NCBI RefSeq assembly: GCF_900166585.1
Contig: NZ_FVZC01000007.1
Span: 248,001-312,000, forward strand
DNA from: Mesobacillus jeotgali
GTDB taxonomy: Bacteria > Bacillota > Bacilli > Bacillales > Cytobacillaceae
DNA: 64,000 nt
Reading direction: 5' to 3'
Within the stretch, counting starts at the first letter, position 1. Every line of letters begins with the position of its first letter. The position numbers were made by a program, and so were the translations under genes. Shown here in pieces: positions 24,831-34,427 of the stretch. Under the pieces are notes generated by a model, which was not told the DNA's origin, did no database searches, and saw only the letters and a program-made list of their open reading frames with translations.

Positions 24831-25466
24831 ATGAAACTTAAAATACAAATTCCCTTTTTCATATTCGGACTTATCCTTTTTAGTTATGGTATAGCGGTGG
24901 CAATCAAGGTTAAGTACTTAGGGGTCCACCCGTGGGATGTTTTGAATATTGCCCTTTTTGATAAGTTTGGTTTAACAATCGGAACATGGAACGTGATTTT
25001 TGGGATCATGTTAGTTCTTGTAACGCTTTTGATTGATCGTTCTTATGTTAACATTGGTACCTTTATTAATGCACTGATGGTTGGCACGATGGTTGACTTT
25101 TTTCTCTGGCTGGATGTTTTGCCCAAGGCTTCCACGCTCATGTTTGATGTTTTGGTATTGCTGCTTGGTATTGTGATCATGGGTATTGGAGGAGGAATGT
25201 ATAATGCTGCTCGAATCGGATCAGGGCCAAGAGACGGATTTATGCTTGCGATTTCAGTCAAGCTCGGGTATTCAATCAGCAGAGTGCGAATGATTGTGGA
25301 GAGTATGGTGCTGGTGGTTGCCCTATTACTGGGCGGGCCGGTCTTTATTTTCACCTTTATTTATACATTTATCCAGAGTCCAATTTTCCAGGCTGCTTAC
25401 AAGGTGTGTACAACATGGATTGAAAAGTTATCTAGGTCAATAAACAAAAATGTGATTTCTATGTAA
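24831..25466 (+). CDS. yczE: YczE/YyaS/YitT-family membrane protein
   Basis: A 211-residue protein with five to six membrane segments. YLGVHPWDVLNIAL and GIGGGMYNAARIGSGPRDG are the conserved glycine-rich motifs of the YczE family. In B. subtilis yczE lies beside surfactin genes and affects non-ribosomal peptide production; no such genes are here. It is monocistronic, with a terminator at 25550. Confidence 0.82.
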   Translation: MKLKIQIPFFIFGLILFSYGIAVAIKVKYLGVHPWDVLNIALFDKFGLTIGTWNVIFGIMLVLVTLLIDRSYVNIGTFINALMVGTMVDFFLWLDVLPKASTLMFDVLVLLLGIVIMGIGGGMYNAARIGSGPRDGFMLAISVKLGYSISRVRMIVESMVLVVALLLGGPVFIFTFIYTFIQSPIFQAAYKVCTTWIEKLSRSINKNVISM

Positions 25467-25549
25467 TAAAACAGAGAGGCCGTTAAAATTATACTCCACA
25501 GCAGGAGAAGCAATAGGGAGCTTTAGCAATCACAATTACATATCAACAG

Positions 25550-25588
25550 AAAAGCAATGGAGAATAAGTTTTCCGTTGCTTTTTTTAT
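25550..25588 (+). terminator. Rho-independent terminator
   Basis: AAAAGCAATGGA pairs with TCCGTTGCTTTT, followed by a T run. It probably ends the yczE transcript. Confidence 0.8.
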
Positions 25589-25671
25589 TTATCTTTCAGA
25601 AAGTTTAGCGTGGTGCATTCATTTTCATATTAAACTAATTAAAAATAATTCTTAAAAATAACTCTAATAAG

Positions 25672-25699
25672 TGAAATAAATGTTGTACGGATTCGACTA
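25672..25699 (+). promoter_or_regulatory. Candidate ECF-sigma promoter (autoregulatory)
   Basis: TGAAAT (25672-25677), 16-base spacer, CGACTA (25694-25699). This fits the TGAAAC-N16-CGTCTA type used by Bacillus ECF sigma factors and stands 46 bases before the sigma gene. Confidence 0.5.
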
Positions 25700-25745
25700 A
25701 TTTATAAGCATAAAAAATTGATGGGAAAATGGAGTTGACCAGCTG

Positions 25746-26246
25746 ATGATTAGCAACAGAATTTCAGAGTGGTTTTACTTGTACAACAAAGATATATACC
25801 ATTTTTTAGTTTATTATATCGGGTCAAATGATGTGGAAGATCTTGTGCAGGAAGTTTTTATCCGGGCAATTAAGGGCTTTGATACGTATCAGGAAAAATC
25901 AAGTCCTAAGACCTGGCTTTTTTCGATTGCGCGCCATGTGGGGATAGATGAAATTAGAAAAAGGAAGCGTCTTAGTGTGAAGCAAATGATCAGGTTCTGG
26001 GATGACCAAACAGATAAGGCAACGCCTGAGGAAATCCTCCAGCTTAATGAAAATAACAGATTGCTTTATCAGGCAGTCCAATCGCTTAAAGCAAATTATC
26101 GGGACGTCATCATCCTTAGAGGGATTAAAGAACTTTCTGTATCTGAAACAGCATCCATTTTAAATTGGACTGAAAATAAGGTGCGTATTACCTACCATCG
26201 TGCGTTAAAGATCCTGCAAAAAAGCGAAGGAGGATTTTCACTATGA
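25746..26246 (+). CDS. ECF-type RNA polymerase sigma factor
   Basis: A 166-residue sigma factor with only regions 2 and 4. Region 2 shows DVEDLVQEVFIRAIKGFDTY and TWLFSIARHVGIDEIRKRKR; region 4 shows YRDVIILRGIKELSVSETASILNWTENKVRITYHRALKIL. It directs transcription of envelope-stress type regulons, probably including itself. It overlaps the next gene by four bases (ATGA), the usual coupling with an anti-sigma factor. Confidence 0.88.
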   Translation: MISNRISEWFYLYNKDIYHFLVYYIGSNDVEDLVQEVFIRAIKGFDTYQEKSSPKTWLFSIARHVGIDEIRKRKRLSVKQMIRFWDDQTDKATPEEILQLNENNRLLYQAVQSLKANYRDVIILRGIKELSVSETASILNWTENKVRITYHRALKILQKSEGGFSL

Positions 26247-27013
26247 AAGACCATGAGAAATTTTATGATTTAGAGAGAAAAATCAAATCATTACCAGAAC
26301 CTGATTATGATAAAAAGTTCAGTAAAGCTACACAAGATATGATCCATGAAAACCTGCTGCAATTTGCAAGGTCAAATGATAAGAAGAAAAAAAGGAGAGC
26401 TGCGATCATGAAAAGGTTTTTTGCTGGTTTAGCGAGTGTTGCTGCTATATTGTTATTCGCCATTCTTATTCTTCCGTTTAATGAGGAACGTCCATCAAGT
26501 CCTGAATCAAATGAACAAGGGCAACAAAGCGAGGAGCATCCTCCAATAGATGAAAACAAAGTGGACGATAATAAAAATCCTCTGGATCAGAACGAACCTG
26601 GTGATAAAGTAACAGATACTATTCTTTATGAAAATACCGAATATGGATTCAACTTTGAGCTTCCAAAAAGTTGGGAGGGTTACAAGATTGTCTCTGATTC
26701 CTGGGAAGGTATTTCTGCTGATCAACAAATAATTGAAAGCGGCCCAACCCTTTCAATTAGACATCCTAAACGGACGGAGGAAAAACCGAAACAAGATATT
26801 CCGATCATGATTTTTACACTTAATCAGTGGTCCTTACTTGAAAAGGGAGAATTTCATATTGGGGCAGCACCTGTTCGCCCATCCATCCTGGGACAAAATA
26901 ATAAGTATGTTTTTGTACTTCCAGCTAGATATAACTATGCATTTCCTGAGGGGTATGAAGAAGTAGAAAACATTTTAGAAAACAATCCACTTCAACCGCA
27001 AAATGCAGAATAA
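26243..27013 (+). CDS. Probable membrane-bound anti-sigma factor
   Basis: A 256-residue protein with a charged cytoplasmic N-terminus (1-55), one transmembrane segment (about 57-78), a Pro/Glu/Asn-rich linker (79-130) and an extracytoplasmic domain (131-256). The topology, four-base overlap and position after an ECF sigma gene identify it as the cognate anti-sigma factor. No HxxxCxxC zinc motif is present. The outer domain (YGFNFELPKSWEGYKI) resembles PsbP-like or DUF-type sensor folds and may perceive the signal. Confidence 0.75.
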   Translation: MKDHEKFYDLERKIKSLPEPDYDKKFSKATQDMIHENLLQFARSNDKKKKRRAAIMKRFFAGLASVAAILLFAILILPFNEERPSSPESNEQGQQSEEHPPIDENKVDDNKNPLDQNEPGDKVTDTILYENTEYGFNFELPKSWEGYKIVSDSWEGISADQQIIESGPTLSIRHPKRTEEKPKQDIPIMIFTLNQWSLLEKGEFHIGAAPVRPSILGQNNKYVFVLPARYNYAFPEGYEEVENILENNPLQPQNAE

Positions 27014-27565
27014 AAGACATTCAAAAATATAAATGATAACCAGAACAACTAAAATTGGGCGTAACAGAGGAAAAAGGCTAGGGATGGTCATATATTTCTT
27101 TTACGAAGAAACTTTTCAGAAAACAATAGGCATTTTGCTACTTCTGTAGGATTGTTTTGAATCCAGTATTTGGTATTATTTTAGGCGTATGAAAGGGAAT
27201 GTGAGGAGATTACTGGGAGCAGGAGCTGGAATGAAGGTATAGGTGTAGAACCTATGTGCAGGCGAAATGCTTTGGCGGCAAAATTGTAAGTGCTAAAGCC
27301 GAAATCCGATTTCTAGAAAAAACGTTTTGTTTTCATTTCACTATATAAAAGGTAGTAGTACAAACCTGCACTTTTGTCTGCAAATAGGTATGTTAAGAGT
27401 TGTTTAAGATTTTAAACTTCCTAGGATTCTTTTTCCGCCTTTATATAAAATGAAGATGGAAGATCAATTAGTAAAAAGAGATAGTAAAAGAGAAAAATAA
27501 GCGGCCAAATACCACATATAACCATTTTTGTGATAAAATAACAATATACTAAATAATGGAGGAAA
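27014..27565. other. Gene-free stretch, nothing recognised
   Basis: About 550 bases of AT-rich sequence without convincing coding frames, hairpins or repeats. The part near 27180-27290 is richer in G and may be old coding debris. Confidence 0.4.
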
Positions 27566-27742
27566 ATGATGATTAATGTCTTACGCGGTATAGGATTTAT
27601 TGCGGCTGTTGTTTATTTTATCTGCCAATTCACTGCCCTGGGCGACAACCAGGCTATTGAGAAAGGTGCATTAGTGGTCCTCATTGTAAGTGTGTTAATC
27701 AGCTTCGTCATTCCTGATAAGAAAAAAGAGGAGAAGGCTTAG
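27566..27742 (+). CDS. 58-residue two-pass membrane protein
   Basis: Starts at ATG 27566 or 27569 after TGGAGG. Two hydrophobic segments (8-25 and 34-50) are followed by a charged KKKEEKA tail. A perfect terminator follows 16 bases after the stop, which supports a real gene. Function unknown. Confidence 0.6.
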   Translation: MMINVLRGIGFIAAVVYFICQFTALGDNQAIEKGALVVLIVSVLISFVIPDKKKEEKA

Positions 27743-27757
27743 ATGAACCAACGAAAA

Positions 27758-27787
27758 AGAAGACACTAATGTTAGTGTCTTCTTCTC
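27758..27787 (+). terminator. Rho-independent terminator
   Basis: AAGAAGACACTAA pairs with TTAGTGTCTTCTT without a mismatch. Confidence 0.8.
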
Positions 27788-27872
27788 GTTTCTGTAACAG
27801 ACGTTTGCCGCGGCTGTTAAAAAAGGTGCTTCTACAATAAGAATACACAATATACTTGCATGAAAACAAGTG

Positions 27873-28814
27873 TTATGCGTGCATTTTTTCTGTCATTTGA
27901 GGGCTGACTTTCTTCTCAAGGAAGATTTCTTCCAGGGAAGGCTGGTCAGCGGTTACCCTGAACAGATCGATGCCCAGCTCGCTCAGACCACGGATGATGA
28001 TTGGGATAGAATCTTCCTTACCAATTTCGACGCTTGTTTCGCTAGCACCTATTTCAATATTATGGCTGAATTTGCTTAAAAATGCATAGGTTTTTTCCTT
28101 TTTAGGACTGGCAAGAGGAGAGTGCACCAGTTTAATGGTCATTGTTGCATTGTGCTTTTGCCTTAGTTCATCCATGGTGCCTTCATGCATGATTCTTCCT
28201 TTCTTCATGATGGCAATACGGGTACATATTTTTTCAACTTCATGTAAATTATGAGAGGTCATAAAGATGGTCATACCGCCCCGGTTCAGCTCCCTGATCA
28301 GTTCTTGAATCTGGATCGCAGATTCGGCATCTACTCCAGATGTGGGTTCGTCCAAAAATATGAGGTCAGGGTTATGGACTATGGCTTGGGCGATTCCAAG
28401 CTTTTTCTTCATTCCAAACGAAAATTTGCCGACCTTTTTATTGGCATGTTCTTTCATGCCGACCTTATCAAGGACTTCAAGGCAATGCTGCTTGCCTGCC
28501 TTCACACCGCACAATTTTGAGAAAAAGCGAAGATGCTGCATGGCGGTTAAGTGGTCATAGAAGGTGGAGTAATCCGGCAGGACACCGACCTTTCTCCTTA
28601 TTTCCGGAGTTAGGCTCTTTTCCGAAAACAGGGAGAACTCTCCGCTCGATGGCAGGATAATACCGGTAAGCATGTTGATGAACGTGGATTTTCCGGCTCC
28701 GTTTCTTCCCAGGAATCCATAGATTTCTCCTTGTTTTACTGTCAGGTCAATTCCATTTACGACCGTCTGTTTTCCAAACTCTTTATGGAGAGAGGTTGTT
28801 TTAATCACTTCCAT
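27873..28814 (-). CDS. ABC transporter ATP-binding protein (BcrA/NatA-like)
   Basis: A 313-residue ATPase with Walker A GRNGAGKS, signature FSFGMKKKLGIAQAIVH, Walker B LIFLDEPTSGVD and H-loop TSHNL, followed by a C-terminal domain of about 90 residues. Its start overlaps the permease stop at 28814. It lies divergently from the two-component system at 29593, the classical layout of a peptide-antibiotic exporter. Given the bacteriocin gene at 34.2 kb, self-protection is a plausible role. Confidence 0.85.
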   Translation of the reverse strand: MEVIKTTSLHKEFGKQTVVNGIDLTVKQGEIYGFLGRNGAGKSTFINMLTGIILPSSGEFSLFSEKSLTPEIRRKVGVLPDYSTFYDHLTAMQHLRFFSKLCGVKAGKQHCLEVLDKVGMKEHANKKVGKFSFGMKKKLGIAQAIVHNPDLIFLDEPTSGVDAESAIQIQELIRELNRGGMTIFMTSHNLHEVEKICTRIAIMKKGRIMHEGTMDELRQKHNATMTIKLVHSPLASPKKEKTYAFLSKFSHNIEIGASETSVEIGKEDSIPIIIRGLSELGIDLFRVTADQPSLEEIFLEKKVSPQMTEKMHA

Positions 28815-29500
28815 TACAGATCACTCCTTTTAAACAGGTATATGGAAAGCACTAATAATAGGACTGTCATGGCGAGTGGCACCGTGATATAGGGACCTCC
28901 CAGATAAATATAGTAATAGGGAGAAAGAAATTTAAACCAGGACACAAATGGGTTTGAAGTGGCAATGGCCCAAAAACTGACGGCCGGGAACAGCAATGCC
29001 AGGATGATTCCGAAGAACATCGTTACAGCTGGTCTTGGGAAAATGACGGAAACCAAAAGAATCAAGGAAATCGAAAAAGTGATGAAAATAAGGCTTTCTG
29101 CAAAGCTGAGCCAAAGAAATTCCTTTGAAAAGCTGCTGATCAGTAAAAATGAGATGAATAAGCATAGGATCCAAAAAAGACTGATACCCAAAAACTTTCC
29201 GATGATGATTTTCGATCTAGAAGTTTTGGTCACAAGAAAGCGCATCGTTCGGGAGCTTACCTCACGATTGATGGTGTCGTGTGAGAGCCCGGAGACAAAA
29301 AAGAGGCCGAAGAAGACGATCAGGATCATGAGTCCTGCTGCATAGCCATTTTTCCCAAGTTCCTCGGTTCCTAACTCCTGCATGAACTGGCCCATGACAT
29401 CCGCCAGCAAATAGGAGGAACCAAAAATGATGCCGATGATGGCCAATGTTTTAAAGCTTTTAAACAAACTCTTAAATTCATGAAAACAAATGGTATTCAT
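28814..29500 (-). CDS. ABC-2 type transporter permease
   Basis: A 228-residue membrane protein with six hydrophobic segments. NREVSSRTMRFLVTKTSRSKIIIGKFLG after the second segment is the typical cytoplasmic loop of ABC-2 permeases. It is first in a two-gene operon with the ATPase. It has 80 bases of divergent promoter region shared with the response regulator gene. Confidence 0.82.
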   Translation of the reverse strand: MNTICFHEFKSLFKSFKTLAIIGIIFGSSYLLADVMGQFMQELGTEELGKNGYAAGLMILIVFFGLFFVSGLSHDTINREVSSRTMRFLVTKTSRSKIIIGKFLGISLFWILCLFISFLLISSFSKEFLWLSFAESLIFITFSISLILLVSVIFPRPAVTMFFGIILALLFPAVSFWAIATSNPFVSWFKFLSPYYYIYLGGPYITVPLAMTVLLLVLSIYLFKRSDL

Positions 29501-29592
29501 GTTATCCGCTCCTTTCTGTCATTAAGTATAATGACTGCAGCTTAATTTCAGCTGAACACAATCTTAAATTCACCTTAATTTTGGGGGTAGAC

Positions 29593-30291
29593 ATGGAAAA
29601 GAAAAAACTGCTGCTGGTAGACGATGAAGAAGATTTATTGATCATGCTCAAGATGGTGATTGCAAAAGAAGGAGACTTTTCGATAGATACCGCCTCTACA
29701 GGCCAGGAAGCTCTTCATAAGGTTCAGCAGAACCAATATGACTTTATTGTGCTTGATATTATGCTCCCGGATATGGAGGGATACAGGGTCTGCACCGAAA
29801 TCAGACAAATAGCCGACATCCCAATCCTGTTCCTGTCAGCCAAGAACTCCGATCTCGATAAATTAATGGGATTTGCCCACGGTGCAGATGACTATCTAAC
29901 GAAACCTTTTAATCCGCTGGAAGTGGCCGCCAGGATCAAAGCCATCCTGCGCCGGACTTCTTTGCAAAAAGAGGACAGGACAGAGAAAGTATTGGATTTT
30001 GGATGGTTTTCTGTTCATTTATCCTCTGCGGAATTAAAGGTCGATGGAAAGGCTGTCCCGTGCACAGGCATCCTGTACCAGCTGCTGCTGCTGTTCTGCC
30101 GACATCCCAACCGTGTCTTTTCCAAAGAGGAGATTTACGAGCGAATCTGGAAGGAACCTCATTTTATCGATGACAATACAGTCATGGTGCATATCAGAAA
30201 GTTGAGGGAGAAGATTGAAAAAGATCCAAGCCAGCCGGAATATATCAGGACCGTCCATGGGCTAGGCTATAAATTTGTTGCGAGGGATTAA
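29593..30291 (+). CDS. OmpR-family response regulator
   Basis: Starts at ATG 29593 six bases after GGGGG. The 232-residue protein has acidic pocket DDEED, phospho-acceptor Asp in IVLDIMLPDMEGY, Lys in LTKPFNP, and a winged-helix domain ending MVHIRKLREKIEKDPSQPEYIRTVHGLGYKF. It is followed without a gap by its kinase. It probably controls the divergent ABC exporter and perhaps the bacteriocin operon downstream. Confidence 0.88.
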   Translation: MEKKKLLLVDDEEDLLIMLKMVIAKEGDFSIDTASTGQEALHKVQQNQYDFIVLDIMLPDMEGYRVCTEIRQIADIPILFLSAKNSDLDKLMGFAHGADDYLTKPFNPLEVAARIKAILRRTSLQKEDRTEKVLDFGWFSVHLSSAELKVDGKAVPCTGILYQLLLLFCRHPNRVFSKEEIYERIWKEPHFIDDNTVMVHIRKLREKIEKDPSQPEYIRTVHGLGYKFVARD

Positions 30292-31965
30292 ATGCGAGGA
30301 ATTAAAAGAGATTTAACGCTGTATTTTATCTTCCGTTTCCTGTTTTTGCTGATCATGGTCATGATGTTTCTTGGAGGAATGATCCTATACCTCTCCTATC
30401 AAATCCTGCAGAACGAAACAAAAGGGAATTTTCATAGGACGACACGAGAATATCTTGAAAGCTCCCTCCACAGGGAAAATGGGGAAATCCGGATTGAAAA
30501 TAAAATGAAACAGGCAGTGAAAACGCAGAATGGCTGGGTCCAGATCCTTAATGAAAGCGGGGAGGCAGTGGAAGGCTACCATGTGCCTGAAGGCGTTCCT
30601 GAAAGGTATGAATTAAACGATTTTCTCACACCTGCCCTCTCGTTACCCTATCAGGTGTCACGCTGGAACATTACAATCGACAAGGAGGAATATATTGTTC
30701 TTTATGGCCATTCCTCTAAAAGTTCGGAACTGTACGAACAAATTGCCGGCTATGCAGCTGCTGACACCATCCCTAAAGAAGTTAAGAGACTTGCAGACAA
30801 AGAGAAAGCAGCTATTTTTCTTCTGAATCATGAAGGAAGGATGATTGAACAATATGATGGGGGCCTGGAGCCAGAGATCAATTTTATCGATCTTCAGCAG
30901 TCATATGAATATAATCCGGAAGCAAAATATGAGATTGCCAGCGGAGCAGACCCTGAGACAGGGAATATCCTTACCGTCGTGACACTGAATCAAACCCAGA
31001 TGGACGGAAAGGAAAATGATAAAGCTCTGAAAGTGTTCATTGCTTTTCTGCTCCTTCTGTTACTGATCTTGCTCCTGGTTTCCGTGAACTATGGAATGAA
31101 GATTGGAAGGGGAGTCCTCTTTATCATGGACTGGATCAATCAGCTCGCCAAAGGGGAGTATCCTCAGGAGAAGCTGTCACCCAAAGGGCATACCGAGTCT
31201 GCGTTTTTCAATCGGATTTACCATTCATTGACGAACCTGACAAGAACTCTAGATGAGAATAAAAGAGAAATTGAAGGCAATGAAAGACTGAGGGAAGAAT
31301 GGATTGCCGGGCTGACGCATGATTTGAAGACACCAATAAGTTCGATTTATGGTTATTCCAAGCTTTTGCAGGCCGACCCGGAACGATGGTCGCTTGATGA
31401 GCTGAAAATCATGGGAAATACCATGACAGAGAAATCAGATTACATAATTGAACTGATTAACGACCTGACCTTAAGCAATCAGCTGGCAAACTCCTCTCTG
31501 AATTTAGAAAAAGAGAGAGTGGATGTGAGGGTAATTCTTCAACATTCCATTGCCTCGTTAAAGCTTGAGCTTGAGCGGAACAAGTCCGAAATACAGTTTG
31601 AATCTGATCCATCTGAGGTCATGTGGCCGGTCGACCCGACAGGTTTTAGAAGAATTTCCGATAACCTGCTGGCCAATGCGGTCAAGCACAATGCTGCCGG
31701 TACGAAGATTGCAGTGAAGCTGGATAGAAGGAACGGCGCACTGTATCTTTCGGTAAGAGACAACGGAAATGGAATGGATGAAATCACGCAAAGGAATCTT
31801 TTCAGAAGATATTACCGGGGAACGCACACAAAGGAAAGGGATTCCGGAACAGGATTGGGCATGGCGATTACCAGGCAGCTAATCCTTGCTCATGGAGGCT
31901 CGCTTGAATTGAAGAGTAAAATTGGGGAAGGGACAGAAATTTTGGTCTGGTTTCCCGGTGAATGA
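30292..31965 (+). CDS. Membrane sensor histidine kinase
   Basis: A 557-residue kinase: membrane segment about 12-35, extracytoplasmic sensor domain about 36-243 (large for this group), second segment about 244-265, HAMP-like linker, H-box LTHDLKTPISSIYGYSKLL with His about 343, N-box NLLANAVKHN, G-boxes DNGNGM and GTGLGMAITRQL. It starts directly after the response regulator stop. A large outer domain suits sensing of a peptide or envelope signal; the ligand is not known. Confidence 0.88.
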   Translation: MRGIKRDLTLYFIFRFLFLLIMVMMFLGGMILYLSYQILQNETKGNFHRTTREYLESSLHRENGEIRIENKMKQAVKTQNGWVQILNESGEAVEGYHVPEGVPERYELNDFLTPALSLPYQVSRWNITIDKEEYIVLYGHSSKSSELYEQIAGYAAADTIPKEVKRLADKEKAAIFLLNHEGRMIEQYDGGLEPEINFIDLQQSYEYNPEAKYEIASGADPETGNILTVVTLNQTQMDGKENDKALKVFIAFLLLLLLILLLVSVNYGMKIGRGVLFIMDWINQLAKGEYPQEKLSPKGHTESAFFNRIYHSLTNLTRTLDENKREIEGNERLREEWIAGLTHDLKTPISSIYGYSKLLQADPERWSLDELKIMGNTMTEKSDYIIELINDLTLSNQLANSSLNLEKERVDVRVILQHSIASLKLELERNKSEIQFESDPSEVMWPVDPTGFRRISDNLLANAVKHNAAGTKIAVKLDRRNGALYLSVRDNGNGMDEITQRNLFRRYYRGTHTKERDSGTGLGMAITRQLILAHGGSLELKSKIGEGTEILVWFPGE

Positions 31966-31969
31966 AGAA

Positions 31970-32007
31970 AAGAGATAATGCTCCTTTATGGCATTATCTC
32001 TTTTTTA
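31970..32007. terminator. Bidirectional terminator between kinase and bacteriocin operon
   Basis: AAAGAGATAATGC pairs with GCATTATCTCTTT, with T runs on both strands. The stop codon of the permease gene (31994-31996) lies inside the stem. Confidence 0.85.
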
Positions 32008-33388
32008 TGGCAATGCTTTGCTTCTTGGTCCTTATATGAGCGACTTGTTTTGTCATCTCAAATGCATCCAGGTACTTGGCGAGCAAGACAGCCAGAGCGC
32101 CGGCGGCAAGTATAGGCCACCAGGAATAGATGATTTGCTCGATTAAAATATTTAAAGGGACAACAAACAAGAAAAACAGAAAGGATGAGCGGTTTCGATG
32201 TTTGGCGGTAAGATTCCCTGTGATAATAAAAAGACTGTTTAACGCCAAAAAACATAGAAGAGCCACAAAACTGTACGAGATGTCGACCAGATTGAGCAGC
32301 CCCAGAGCGAAATATAACATCATCGCCAGGAACCAGGTGAACACCAGCAGGATACCTGCGGTGATATCGGATACCAGGCTGGCAGCTTTAGGAGTTACAG
32401 GAAATAAATAAGGGTTATTCAGTTTGGCCAGTTTTCCAGAAAACTTCAATTTTGAGTTCAGGATCAGCGTACAAATCAGGGCGATTGTCAGCGACAGTTC
32501 TTCGCCCGATCTCTTGGTGAAGGCATAGCCAAAAGCTGACGTTAAAATAATAAAACTTAACATATAGATGTAAGAAAGCAGAATGTCCTGATCCCTTAAT
32601 GCTTTAATAAAGCTGACCTTAAGAAGGGCCCTGAACCTTGCGGGAAGAGCAATGAATACGAAGCTGGCCAGTTTTAAGAATACAACGATTTTCTGCTGGC
32701 TGATGGGAACGAAATGATACTTTTTTTCCGAAAGAATGTGCGAGATCATTGTTTTATGGCTGGCCAGCCCCAGCGCCGAGATGATGGCCAGAAGCGAGCA
32801 GAAGGCCGATGAGTAGCTGAGGGGCAGCAGTTTTTGATCTGAAAAATACAGAATATAGAACTGTATGATTAATGCCAGGCACAGGAATGAGAGAGTGATC
32901 ACATACTTGATGATCCTCAGTTTTTTTAACCAGAAATAGAGATATTGCAGACATAACGCTGCAATGACGATTAAATGGAACATGATCATTGCCTTGGCGA
33001 TTGTCAAAAGGGACTGCTGATAAAGCAAGAGCAGCCCTATCAAAATGATTTGCTCGATTTGCACAGCCCTGCTTAGCCATGCTGACGTTATATACTGATA
33101 GAAAAAGATCGTGCTTGGAAGAATCGGAACGTATTTAAAAGAGTCGAGTAAAACAGGAGTGCCTTTTTTGCCTATTCCTCCGATGATGGAAGCGGATAAT
33201 AAGGAGATGGTAAAAAGTAAGGTGAAATACATATTCAGTGTCTGGCCAACGGTCCAATAATGGAACCCTGCGGACACACCGCCGTAAAAGAAAATCAGGA
33301 AGGCAAGCTCACTGAAGGTGAGAGAGTTTGTGGTTTCAAAAGCTTTATGATAGAGAGTCTTATAGGTTTTTAATTTCAAGTGAATCAC
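31994..33388 (-). CDS. Large ABC exporter permease of the bacteriocin operon
   Basis: A 464-residue protein with about ten to twelve hydrophobic segments and short loops. No peptidase domain or conserved ABC-2 loop is obvious, and I do not recognise the family. It overlaps the ATPase by four bases. Last gene of the operon regulator - peptide - ATPase - permease. It probably exports the peptide or gives immunity. Confidence 0.7.
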   Translation of the reverse strand: MIHLKLKTYKTLYHKAFETTNSLTFSELAFLIFFYGGVSAGFHYWTVGQTLNMYFTLLFTISLLSASIIGGIGKKGTPVLLDSFKYVPILPSTIFFYQYITSAWLSRAVQIEQIILIGLLLLYQQSLLTIAKAMIMFHLIVIAALCLQYLYFWLKKLRIIKYVITLSFLCLALIIQFYILYFSDQKLLPLSYSSAFCSLLAIISALGLASHKTMISHILSEKKYHFVPISQQKIVVFLKLASFVFIALPARFRALLKVSFIKALRDQDILLSYIYMLSFIILTSAFGYAFTKRSGEELSLTIALICTLILNSKLKFSGKLAKLNNPYLFPVTPKAASLVSDITAGILLVFTWFLAMMLYFALGLLNLVDISYSFVALLCFLALNSLFIITGNLTAKHRNRSSFLFFLFVVPLNILIEQIIYSWWPILAAGALAVLLAKYLDAFEMTKQVAHIRTKKQSIAIKKR

Positions 33389-34059
33389 CCTGCGGTTATA
33401 TTGAGTAGCTTCCTGTTCTTAATTTCGAAGGATTTAGTAGAGATAGCCTCTCCATATTCCTTTAAGTGAGTCGTAATCAGCGTTAGCTTTCCGCGATTTT
33501 TTCGTTCCTGGAAAAGGTGAAGGACATGTTCGACAGATTCCGAGTCCAATCCTTCAAAAATTTCATCGCAGACCAGGAAAATTGGATCGATGAGCAGGCT
33601 GCCGATCAACTGTATCTTTTTCTTGCTTCCAAAGGATAGCGAACTGATCAATTCATCCCACTTATCCCCTACATTCAGCTGGACGCTCAGCTGAAGTGCT
33701 TCCTCCAGTTTAGGAGCTTGATTTAGATTGTATACATCAATAAGGAATGAGAAGTACTCACTCGGGGTGAGCAGATCCATGAATTGCTGATGGTCAATGG
33801 AAACGATGCAGCTATGCTGCCTTAAGTGCTGATGGTCATCAATGGAACGGCCCAATAACGTAATACTGCCACTGTCGATTGGCAGAAAACCAAGGATGCT
33901 GTTCAGGAAGACAGATTTTCCGGACCCGTTTGGCCCATAAAGCAGGATCACTTCTCCACTATGCAATTCCATGTCGATTTTATCCAATATTACTTTATCT
34001 TCAAATGTCTTGGTCAGGTCTTTCACCTGAAGCACGGGTGACTGCGTTTCCACTTTCAT
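33385..34059 (-). CDS. ABC transporter ATPase of the bacteriocin operon
   Basis: A 224-residue single-domain ATPase: Walker A GPNGSGKS, Q-loop, a degenerate signature LSFGSKKKIQLIGSL, Walker B FLVCDEIFEGLD and H-loop TTHL. The LSFGS instead of LSGGQ signature and the short length fit the CcmA/BcrA-type exporters of bacteriocin immunity systems. It lies 95 bases after the peptide gene; the gap contains the palindrome TTGTAA-GAACCA-TTACAA, which could let most transcripts stop after the peptide. Confidence 0.8.
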   Translation of the reverse strand: MKVETQSPVLQVKDLTKTFEDKVILDKIDMELHSGEVILLYGPNGSGKSVFLNSILGFLPIDSGSITLLGRSIDDHQHLRQHSCIVSIDHQQFMDLLTPSEYFSFLIDVYNLNQAPKLEEALQLSVQLNVGDKWDELISSLSFGSKKKIQLIGSLLIDPIFLVCDEIFEGLDSESVEHVLHLFQERKNRGKLTLITTHLKEYGEAISTKSFEIKNRKLLNITAG

Positions 34060-34154
34060 TTCCCCTTTTTTAGATAAGGATAGGCGTGCCCAAACTTTAT
34101 GTAGTTTATTAGTTAGTAAGGTTAATAGATAATGGGCTTAGTTTGTAATGGTTC

Positions 34155-34364
34155 TTACAAGCCGATAATGGCTTTAAGGATTTCCCAAAGGATAGCAACC
34201 TTTGAGATATTTCTCCATAACCAACTTGCAACTGCAGAAGCACCTTTTTTAACAGCCGCGGCAAGTGCTGCATAATCAATAGCGCTTAATTTAGATTTTA
34301 CTGCAGAAGCGATTTTACTCCAATATTGAACGATATATTTAGCGATTGTACCAATTCCTGGCAT
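34155..34364 (-). CDS. Candidate cationic bacteriocin, leaderless or circular type
   Basis: The real start is ATG 34364, ten bases after AGGAGGAG (a longer frame to 34406 lacks a site). The 69-residue peptide has eight Lys, one Arg, one Asp and one Glu (net about +7), four Trp (15, 48, 50, 60), no Cys, and amphipathic Ala/Lys-rich helices (SAVKSKLSAIDYAALAAAVK). The IIGL end and Trp/Lys pattern recall leaderless bacteriocins such as aureocin A53; 69 residues also fits circular bacteriocins. There is no Sec signal or double-Gly leader. The neighbouring ABC pair supports an exported antimicrobial. Confidence 0.7.
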   Translation of the reverse strand: MPGIGTIAKYIVQYWSKIASAVKSKLSAIDYAALAAAVKKGASAVASWLWRNISKVAILWEILKAIIGL

Positions 34365-34427
34365 GTTTATTTCTCCTCCTGTTAAAGCCTGGCATCGCCT
34401 ATCCATTTACAAATATACTAAACGTTT

